A stretch of DNA of 64,000 nt from Pleurotus djamor (Eukaryota; Basidiomycota; Agaricomycetes; Agaricales; Pleurotaceae). Under the pieces are notes generated by a model that made no database searches, was not told the origin of the DNA, and saw only the letters and a list, made by a program, of their open reading frames with translations. Within the stretch, counting starts at the first letter, position 1. Each line of letters opens with the position of its first letter. The stretch lies in the NCBI GenBank assembly GCA_029747585.1, contig JAPEVF010000058.1, forward strand, positions 62,001-126,000. Direction: 5' to 3'. Positions 55,494-64,000 of this stretch are shown here, one piece after another. The position numbers and the translations under genes are program-made.

Positions 55494-58400
55494 CTACTTT
55501 TCAACCAGTCTCAACTCCATCTGTGTTCGGCTACCGACACAAATTTGCTCGATGGCGACGCGAACAGAGGTCCCGATCTGCTCTGGTACAATCTGGAACT
55601 GGCCCAAATTCCCAATGAATCCTTGAACGCCCAGAGCCGGAATATCTGCTTTACACTGGAAGTACAACGTCTTCGTGTTGACTCTTGAAGTTGACACGAT
55701 TTCGGCTTCGAGGTTGTTGAGCAGATGTTGGACGTGCGGAGAAGGATTCTCCAAGTGATGCCGAATGTATAAAAATTTCCAGAACTCCTTGTGAGATTTT
55801 TCCCGTCTGGTTTGGACGCGATCTTCGGAGGCGAGGACGTTGGCATAATCGTTCATCCATTCATTGGAGAAGGCAGGAGGGGCGGAAAGCAAGGCAGAAT
55901 GTATCTGCCAGTGGTCCACAAGATCAGAAAACCGACGCAAGGGAGATGTAACTCGGCAATAGCCCTCTCCGTCACGAATTCCAAGTCCCCAGTGCCCTAG
56001 AGGTTCTGTGGAATATCCAGCCGAGGCGAGGGAAACACCTTTCTTCAATGTTTCCCGCAACGGGACGAAACCATTGGGTGATCGAAGCTTGAGGAGCTCA
56101 TCAACAGCGTTAGGGTCAAACGCAATGGGTGGCCCAGCTGTGCGACGAACAAGCGTCAACCCGCGATCAGAGGCAAACTTGGACGCAACCTGGCACGCTA
56201 GCTTCATCATCTCGGCAACGATACCACGCGAGCCAGTATCTTGGTCGGAAACCTCAGAGACGATGTAATCAAGATCGGGGAAACCTTTGCAGACGATGGG
56301 ATGGTCAAGCGTTATGGGAATTTGGGGTAAGGGCGAACGAAGTCTGATATCCGCCTGAGCTGTGGTAACGTTGAAGGTGTCGGTCTTCATTCGTCTTCGA
56401 ATCAAACGCTGAGTAACGTCGTTGAGCAGCTTAAGAGGCTCTAGGGATGCCTCAAGAGGAGTAGGAGCGGGTGTTTCGATTGCTTCGGTAGCTTCAGATT
56501 TCTGGAAGGGACGTGAGATCTTGCTTATTGGAAGTCCCAGCTTGACATCGGCAGAATCATAATCGATGACTTTGACATTACGAACGATGCCAGCGCGCAC
56601 CGCATAGTCAGCGATATCTCCAGTACCATCAATCTTTGCACTGAAAGTGAGAACACGTTGTGGTTCTTCTCTGCGCAAAGAGGATCCCAAGGATAAACCG
56701 TGCTCCATGAGCGCACGAGGAAGCATGGGTTGAGACTGGCCGAGATAGTATTGTGTCTGACCAGCCTTGCGAGCTTCTTGAGCAAAAACATGGTTTGGCG
56801 GCAAAACAGAGGCAGGATCTGCGATGTGAACATGCACCCAATGGCTACCAGGTTCTGTCGGGATAGCCTCAACAGAAATACCATCGTCCAGCTCTTGTGC
56901 AGTGACATCATCTATAACAAAGACAGGTAGGTCACCAAAGTCGTGACGAACCGACTCCAGCGGGTCTTGAGCGTAGAAGTCTTCAGGACCTAATGTTGAT
57001 GGGGTGGATGTCGTTTGTCGGGACGAAGACGCAAAGCCTTTTTCTATGATTTCATTCTGGTGCGCAACTCGCTCTTCCAGCTGCTTCACGGCGGAATCCA
57101 TTCGATCGGGGAGGGTGATAGCGTCTTGCCATGGCGGTATGACACCAAGGTCGACGAGGGTTTGATGCGCAACAGATTCATGGATACTGGAGAGTTTGGG
57201 ATGTATACGTTTCAGGAGCATATTGGCAGGAGTTGCATATGGATCAACCTGAGTACTACGCGTGGCTCTCATAGAACGTAGCAAGAACGTGAGTAGTTCT
57301 TGCTCATCTGGGGTCCATGACACTTTGGTAGGAACGAGTGAAGGTGGCTCAGAGCGCGTTTGCTGCCGAATTTGTTGATGACGCGTAATGATTCCTTGAG
57401 CCTTTTTGAAAAATCCTTCCAATGGGCTCGACCCCAATCGCGACTCTCGTAAGAGGGTGGTGACACGCTCCAAGTTCTGAATATCTCCTGGAGGTCGCAC
57501 GTCAAACATGCGGTTGGTGCGGTACTGGGGGTGGGCCACGTAATGTAAACTGTCATTCATCAGGTACTTGTGCACGGCAAAGGTGTTAACAAGCTCGGAA
57601 CCTGATCCGACAATGGCAGCTGCTTCGTCCAGTTGCACGGTAGACCAAGCATCAGGTTCTTTCCCTTTGACTTGATCGTACAGGCGGTGCGCTGAAGATT
57701 GTATCTTGTTATATGCGGCTTCTACGGAGCGTTCAAGGTCATGTAACCGTTTCAAGGCGCTGATGCGTGCATTGAGCTCTTTGCCATCTGTGGCGGCGAC
57801 ACCGCGTCCGCAACGAGATAAAAGGTCGTCCGAGATGAAGTTGGGTACGACAAACATGATATCGTCGCGTAGCGGTGTCCACACGTCGCCTGAAGCGGTG
57901 AGTAGGTGGACGCGCCATCGACGATTGTCGTATTCTTCGTATAAAACAATGCCATGAGTTGATATTTGATTTCTGACGTGCAGGACAGAAGCTTAGCAGA
58001 GTTTCAAGCTTGCGTGCCCATCGCTACTCACCTTCTACATTCTGCAAAGCTCCCAGGCGTGAACACGCTGGCGGACGAAGGTCCCGCGTCCTCTCCGAAG
58101 AGATCTTCCCCCGCCTCAAACGCCATCTTCTCCAAGGAAATGGGTCGTGCTGACCTTTTGAGAACCTTGACAGTCGGCCTCTCCTGGCTTTTCGAGTCCC
58201 GTTTGGTTGTAGGTTTCCCCCCAGACTCCGCCGCAGGAGGAACGCCTGCGAGTGCTCCCAAATTTGTCGCCAAGCCCGGAGGCAGACGTTTCGTTGCGTC
58301 TTGAGACTTCAACGCTGCAGCCAGACGCTTCTCGTCGCCCCGAAGCGTCTTTGTATGCTTCCACTTCGAGGGGGGCTTCGCAGAGATGTTGAGCAAATCA

Positions 58401-58558
58401 TTCGCGGTATTGACCATTTTCCCGAATGCTTTGTTAACGGACACAGGTTCGTCATGGAAATCTTTTAGTCGTCCAAGCGAAGGGTGTCGATGGGAAGGTT
58501 TCCCGACCGAAGCTGAGTACGAGCGAGCACATAGTGGAACAGTGAGTTTCCTCTGCAT
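55494..58558 (-). CDS. DSS1: Mitochondrial 3'-5' exoribonuclease, RNase II (RNB) family, DSS1/CYT-4 type
   Basis: Two exons (58032-58558, 55494-57972; 59-nt intron) sum to 3006 nt and 1001 residues, matching yeast Dss1 and Neurospora CYT-4. The N-terminus (MQRKLTVPLCARSYSASVGK) is basic, Ser-rich and acid-free, a good mitochondrial presequence. The RNB domain begins about the middle with FVIDDVTAQELDDGISVE, which holds the Asp cluster that binds catalytic Mg, followed by HVHIADPAS, LPRALMEHGLSL and, later, RVTSPLRRFSDLVDHWQIH. Dss1 is the nuclease of the mitochondrial degradosome with the SUV3 helicase, turning over and trimming mitochondrial RNA. The C-terminus resembles an S1-like barrel. 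The 5' end faces the zinc-finger gene across about 113 bp. Confidence 0.9.
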
Positions 58559-58671
58559 CCGTGGTCGGGGAGGTGATCGTGTCGGAGGATTATAGTCCGT
58601 GAGAATGTGATCAAACCACCGAAACTGTTGAAGTTATTTTTCCAAGCTTTGATTTGTTCATCCAATTCATC
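58559..58671. promoter_or_regulatory. Compact bidirectional promoter region
   Basis: Only 113 bp separate the divergent start codons of the DSS1-like gene and the zinc-finger gene, so promoter and 5' UTRs must overlap. Confidence 0.55.
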
Positions 58672-59671
58672 ATGCTCAAACGCGTCCAAAAACGAATCCA
58701 GCGGAAAGAGAAAGAAGCGGCACTTGGTCTCGATGAGGAAACAAGAGAAATTCTCGGACTCAACGATACAGATTCAGACGAATCCGACTCCTCTGGATTC
58801 GATTCGGATTCAGACTTGGGGGAAGATACCTTGGGTGATGTCGACGGTGACATACCATTTGATGCTCCGGGGGATTGGGAAGGAGAATCCTTGGCTTCAG
58901 AGGAGGAAGAGGAGGCCGAGGAGAATGAAAGTACCACGATTTCTGTGCAGCAAGCTATGAAAGACCCAATCTATGTTTCTTCGCTCGAGGCTGGCGAATG
59001 GAAATGCATTATATGCCCTGGAAAAGTTCTCAAAGGATCCAAGATGATTGAGGTGCATAGGGAAGCAAAGGTGCGCCAATGCACGTCCCCCCTTCACGTA
59101 AACTGTTCTGAGAAACGATTTAGGCTCACAAACGACGGCTGACACAGTTTACCAAACTATCTGCATCTGCGAAGCCTGATGATACTGTTGCGTCGGTTTT
59201 ACAAAGCAACATTCCAGTCTCCCAGCCCAAGACCTCTGAAGGGAAGTCTAATCGCGCCCTCAAAAAGGTATGTTCCTCCCGAAGTTCCCCCACGCCGTTC
59301 ACAGAGTGAATGATGTGTGTTTACGCCAGGAAAAATCTGCGCTACTTCGGAAAGAACAGCGTGCAGAGCGAAGAACAAAAAGAAAGGCTAAGGCCACCAA
59401 AGAAAGCACAGAAATTGCCGCTTCCTCAGAGAAACCGAAAGTCAAAAGCACAAGCAAAGCAGCAGATACCGAGTCGAACGTCGTCCCACCGTCCAAACCG
59501 AAATCATCCTCACACTCATCGCTAGCCGAACTGCCCGTGAAGCGCAAACGGAAATTGGAAGTCGACTCTCCAAAACCCTCCGCGGCTCTTGAAGCGCAGA
59601 CCAAGAAAAAGCCAAAGCGCGGTTCGGCGTTGATAGAAAAATACTTGGCGAAGAAGTCACGGATAGAATGA
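58672..59671 (+). CDS. Nucleolar-type zinc-finger, Lys-rich protein
   Basis: Exons 58672-59070, 59124-59267 and 59330-59671 give 885 nt and 294 residues. Starts MLKRVQKRIQRKEKEAA. An acidic Ser/Asp stretch follows, then a single U1-like C2H2 finger (WKCIICPGKVLKGSKMIEVH, continued by HREAKAHKRRL across the first intron). A Lys/Arg/Ser-rich tail ends GSALIEKYLAKKSRIE. The acidic and basic blocks, the RNA-type finger and the KRKRK signals fit a nucleolar ribosome-biogenesis protein; this is inference. Both introns (53 and 62 nt) are supported by frame continuity. Confidence 0.75.
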
Positions 59672-59821
59672 GTGATTGTTGGAGGCGTCTCGCAAAGAGA
59701 AATTGGTACGTAGCGACCAACAATAGAGCACAAATACACTACACCGTGTACTGATAATGTCCGGGCAGTTACAAAGCCGCAATAAAAATACCAGAAAGAC
59801 TATATCCAAGTCGAAGCGTGG
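59672..59821. other. Convergent 3' ends
   Basis: 150 bp between convergent stops; shared terminator region. Nothing specific seen. Confidence 0.4.
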
Positions 59822-61571
59822 TCATGACAGTGACCTCAACACTCCATTTGTCCTTTCGATGACCTTGAAAGCGACAATCAGCAAGAGAGCTCCTTGACAA
59901 CACTCGCGCGTGCATACCTGATGAATATCCGGGCGTTCGGCGGGGTTGACCTTGAGCATGCTGTCGATTAGATCTTTCAGTCCCTGTGAGTACGCCGACT
60001 GGGGGTGCTTGTACTGTGCATTCAAAACGGCCATGGCTATCGAGCCGCCTTGTTCGGTGGTTTGGGTGTTCTCGAACGGTGAATGGGAGTATGCAAGTGC
60101 GAATAAGGTACAACCAAGTGACTGGAGAACGCGTTCATAATGCGCAACAAGTGGTGCGACTGGACACTCACCCATATGTCAACCTTTTCGTCGAGTGTAT
60201 GACCAGTCTTGACGTCGAAGAGTTCGGGGGCTCGATAGGCCATTGTGCTTTGTTCAGCCGCAATATCCTGAGTTTCGTCCGTTAGAACGATGCTAAATCG
60301 TCATAAAAGCAACCTCACCTGTTGCACAAGTGCCTGGTTCCTATTCTCAATTCTTATTCGAGCTTTAATCGTGCTCCCGAAATCCATGAGAATAGGTGTA
60401 ATGCCGTCGTCGGCGATCATAACATTCCTTCGCATGAATGAGTTCGGTGGTTTATTTACAATGGACAGGGCGACTTACCCAGGTTTCAGGTCGCGGTGTG
60501 CATAGGGAACGTGCTCAGTCGTGCTGGGATCAGCATTGCCATTGTGTTGGTCAGCCTTCGATATTTCCTCGTCTCCATCAAACACGACATCCCCTTCGTC
60601 TTCAACCCGTCGTCGACTAACCAATGGGACGGACGCGCCATCGTATGAGTACCCGCCTTCCGCGTCACCTTCCGGCTGAGGAAAGCGTTCATCCTCATCC
60701 GAATGTCGTGACGCCGCCTCTTCCTGCTGTTGTTGTCTGCGAGATGATGACGCCGCAGCCTGACCATTCTGAGCAGAACCGCGTATTGGGGCGCGGTAGT
60801 CGTGCATCGCCCGCACGGCTTCACAAGTGCCCTTGAACAGTCGAACCATGTCCTTCTCCGGAAACTGTGTGCGATTTACGACGTTGTTATTTATAGCATC
60901 CTGGAGGTTCCCTCTCTAATAACGGTGTACCCAGTGGGGTGAGACCACGTCAGAAGGTTAGGATGAGGCACATACCTTGTACAATGGTAGGAAGAGGTAG
61001 ACAATCTTGCCTTCTCCATCTGGGTCTTGCACAACTGCGGAATCCTTGGCTAAGTTGTTCAGACGTCCTGCGCCTCGAGAAGGACACGACCTACTAAGAT
61101 TCGAATAATGTTTGGATGCCTGGGCGGGAACGTAAGTTGAATTTTGCTGTAATAGACTTAGCATAACGCACTTGAACCGTCTATAAGCCTCCACTTCCCG
61201 CATAGCTTCTTTAACACCATCATGACCCGTAGGACAGCGTATCTTCTTCAGGGCGAATTGTCGCTATTTCATTAATACTGTGTGAGATAATGTCAAAACC
61301 TCGACAAGTAGAGAACTCACGCCGCTATTGTCGTCTTGGGCGAGATAGACAAAAGAGAAGCCTCCTTCACCCAGAACCTTGACAATTGTGACTGGGAATG
61401 CATGAGCGGGTAGTATCCAGGGAATAAGCTTCGCAAGGCGTACATGTTCTGCCATTTATTTTAATTTTGGCCGATTGCTGGCACATACACGAGGACAACG
61501 CCCATATTGCGTCTCTCGCCTGGTCTTTCAACGAGTCGAATGTATGAAGTAGTTGCTGCGAGAAGGACATA
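59822..61571 (-). CDS. STK16/ENV7-type serine/threonine kinase
   Basis: Starts MSFSQQLLHTFDSLKDQ (61571); many introns of about 50-70 nt. Spliced motifs: KINGRTFTIVKVLGEGGFSFVYLAQD, with the Gly-loop typical of STK16/NAK kinases, RQFALKKIRCP with the VAIK lysine, HPNIIRIL, PYAHRDLKPGNVMI, the metal motif LMDFGS in place of plain DFG-F/L, MAYRAPELFDVKTG, LGCTLFALAYSHSPF and NPAERPDI. The protein ends HQVIERTNGVLRSLS. This matches yeast Env7 and human STK16, which act at vacuole, Golgi and endosomal membranes. Between the helix before the catalytic loop (VRAMHDYRAP) and HRDLKP lies an insert of about 75 polar, Gln/Glu/Asp-rich residues, absent from human STK16. A low-complexity insert there should loop out of the fold. 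Confidence 0.87.
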
Positions 61572-61842
61572 GTTGTTCGTAAGTTGTAAGTGCGGCGCAC
61601 ACTGGCAACGTAGCCCCCTTGTACTCCCGAAAATAACAAGTCCAAGCAGAGCGCCGTGGTTTGTTTCATCTCACACCGTTTTACGTCTTGTACTTAACGT
61701 AGTCTTTGAGCATCTAAGCCTCGGATTATAGAGTACAATGTCTGTTATTACAAAGTCCGCCCAAGTCGTAAAATAACATAACTACATAGGTTCTGGGAAG
61801 GAAAAGGTGCTGAACAGCGCGCCGCCGGGAGCATCCATGATC
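61572..61842. other. Intergenic
   Basis: Spacer of 271 bp upstream of the kinase; no gene seen. Confidence 0.4.
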
Positions 61843-64000
61843 CTAGTCCCAACCATTCATCTCCATGTCAAACTTATTGCGCCTCAGTTCTTTGCGATCG
61901 ACATCGCTCAAGGCCACCCATGCGTCCAACCCCCCAAGGCTCTCGATAAGTTCTTCTTCCCACTTTTCCTCCCGTTCAATCTCCTTCTTCGACTTTTTCT
62001 TGGGAGGTGGGGGAGGGGGAGGCGGTGGCGGAGTGCGCCGATTGGGATGTAAGGGAGCAATACGCGATAGCATGCTTCTCGAAGACTTGAGATATGGTGA
62101 GTAGGCGACTCCGGAACGAGCGGCGGGAGAGGCTGCAAAAGGTGACCCAGGAAGTGAGTTGACGCGTTTGATGAGCTCGGACATGGGTGTAGGTTTGGTT
62201 TTTGGAGCAATGCTATAACGAGATGATATCGAAGGTCTCGTGGACTTTGGCTCGACCGTCGAGGGGAGTGGTATCGGTTGGGGTTTCGGAACGTCTGGTA
62301 TGGAGTTTTCCTTGATACGGATATGAAGGTTTGTTAGCGGAGAACATCGGTCAGAAAAGATAGCTCACCTTGGTCGATTTGCTTTGTTTGGGGGAAGCTG
62401 GAACCCTTGGAGGATTTCCCTCGGAGACTTCGGTCAAGGAGGTGGGTTCCTTCATCTGGAAATCGTCCTCATCATCATCGAGAATAACGTTTTTACCCCT
62501 GCGTTTGACATTGCTAGTCGCTGGTTTAGGTAGGTCGACCTCGACATAGACACTCGTTTCACCCGTTCTTTGCCGTCCGTGTGAGCGAGATGAAGATGCT
62601 TGATTGGTTCGTCCATCCGGATCGCCCGTTGGTAACGCGGCGGGCGCGTCAACATGTTCTTCGTCAGCATCATCTTCGATAAATTCACGGCTCTTCGGAG
62701 GAGGGGCGATATCCTTTTTCTTGCCCTTTGCCCTTTGTTTCTGGACCGTGATTTGTGTGCCATCGTCAGTCTCTACGACATTTTTNATTGATCTTCTTGC
62801 CTTTGCCTTTCGATTTCTTGGGTGGCTCAGGCAACGGGTCAGACTGGACTTCCTTTTGCTTCTTCTTTGTGGTTTTCGGTTCCTTTGTACCTTTGCTCGT
62901 CGGATCGGAAGCCATTCGAGCGGTAGGTACGTCTTCTGAGGGGTGAGGAGGGGACGATGAAATGGCAAAGAAGGTCGAGGGAGGAGGTGGTAGAAGGGGT
63001 TCTGGTTCGTCAGAATCATCGGGTATTGTGACGCCGCGCTTCCTCTTACGAGTGACGGGTGGCGGGGAAAATAGGTGTTCAGCAGCATGATCATCTAAAG
63101 CGAAACTGTCTGGTTCAGGCAAAGCAGCAATGGGGGGAAATTCAGGTTCGGGATCAGTGAGGGGAGAGACAGGAAGATCGGAAGGGGGCAAAGGTGAAGT
63201 GGGTCGATGCATCGGAAGGGATGAAGAAGGTACTGGAATGGATGGCTGTGATGATTGGGCATCATTGTATGTCCGGACAGGACTCGTTCGAGCGGGACTT
63301 GTGGCTTTCTTCTTCTTCTGGGTCGCCTTGGGTCGCTTGGAGGCTGGTGGTTGCAAGGAGAGTTCGCCCTCATCGTCGTCGCTCAACTCGATCACACCTA
63401 AGGAATTCCCTGGGGGAGCCTTTCGCGGGGCAGTACGCTTCCGTTTGGGAGACGTCAAGGGCGGCGTATCTGAAACCACGGACGCAGCCACGGGTTTAAC
63501 AGCTCGTCGGCGCGTCTTCGCCCTCTCCGCAATGTCCGCACCGAATGCTAAGTCATCCCTCTCTTCTGGGTGTGAGATCGTGGGTAATATTGGCTCAAAG
63601 CGAGCAGGTCGTTCGACAGCGTTCGAAGATACATCAACTGGAGGCTTGCGCTTGATAGGACGAGGTTTGGGGCGTTCCTTCTTCGGGGGTTCCGCAGAAG
63701 TGAGAGAGCTGATCGGAAGCGGTGTGGTCGTCGTCAGAGATGCTGGAAGTATTGCGTCCGATTGCCTCGAAGAAGAAGCGTTCCCCGCTAGACTATTGTT
63801 TGACCGTCCACCATTGGTAGATGTCGCGATTTCAGATATGGTCGCCGGTCGCATAGTGCTGAACGTCGAAATGTTGGAAACGCCAGTAGGATGGGGTATG
63901 TCATATATAGAGCGTTCTGAAGGTTGATAGAAAGTGACTTTTGTCCCCAAGCACAAATTCAGAAAGTAAAGATAGGTACAATGCGAAGAAACTCACGGAT
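61843..64000 (-). CDS. Ser/Pro/Lys-rich nuclear-type protein, 5' end outside window
   Basis: The last exon encodes PMSELIKRVNSLPGSPFA, a poly-Pro run, KKKSKKEIEREEKWEEELIE and the end KFDMEMNGWD. It is joined by an intron (donor GTGAGC at about 62368) to a long disordered exon with many basic clusters (RPIKRKPP, SPKRKRTAP, VTRKRKRG) and the acidic motif VIELSDDDEGE, which resembles a SUMO-interaction motif. The frame shifts at N 62786 between KGKGKKI and KNVVETDD, probably a base-call error. At the right edge an intron at 63938-63996 (donor GTGAGT) joins to an exon beyond the window, so the N-terminus is missing. Nuclear by composition; family not recognised. Confidence 0.65.

Noticed and set aside
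63130..63927. 265-residue plus-strand frame
   Set aside because: Antisense of the Ser/Pro-rich nuclear-type protein; Gly/Ser/Arg-rich with no motif.

Overview
The window looks like nuclear DNA of a mushroom-forming basidiomycete (Agaricomycetes). The genes are intron-rich, with introns mostly 52-70 nt long and GT-AG. Typical families of that group are present: HET, BTB, F-box and MYND proteins, an HeLo/MLKL-like helical domain and a CYP51. A tRNA-Gln carries a short intron, and degenerate TTAGGG-type repeats occur. The assembly has isolated Ns beside homopolymers. Most Ns that fall inside coding sequence coincide with a frame change, so several 'broken' genes may be consensus errors.

Layout. 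0.4-3.7 kb: a Ser/Thr kinase (-). 4.3-10.7 kb: two HET paralogues (+) flanking a 14-exon type-B carboxylesterase. 10.9-17.6 kb: a MYND protein (-), an F-box relic, a SINE-like insertion, a proline-iminopeptidase-like hydrolase (+), a BTB protein (+) and tRNA-Gln (-). 18-25 kb: an AT-hook/acidic-tail protein (+), then two genes (-) of an unrecognised family that ends in SKL, one of them an in-frame two-copy fusion. 26.6-31.7 kb: an FAD monooxygenase (-), a small Gly/Asn-rich protein (-) and an HeLo/MLKL-like protein (+). 32-36.3 kb: second copies of the AT-hook, MYND and SKL families. 36.3-47.3 kb: a gene-poor block of decayed exon-like repeats. 47.5-50.6 kb: a third MYND gene, a membrane protein and a gene cut by a transposon. 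50.6-53.0 kb: a three-level nested transposon. 53.1-64 kb: a compact conserved block of ERG11/CYP51 (-), mitochondrial exoribonuclease DSS1 (-), a nucleolar-type zinc-finger protein (+), an STK16/ENV7-type kinase (-) and a partial Ser/Pro-rich nuclear protein (-).

The right-hand 11 kb is ordinary housekeeping sequence. The left and middle parts are accessory: locally duplicated families, self/non-self-type domains and mobile elements. The most interesting candidate is the SKL-ending family at 20.3-36.3 kb. Four domain copies lie in three genes, each gene has its own spliced frame ending in a canonical peroxisomal targeting tripeptide, and I do not recognise the domain.
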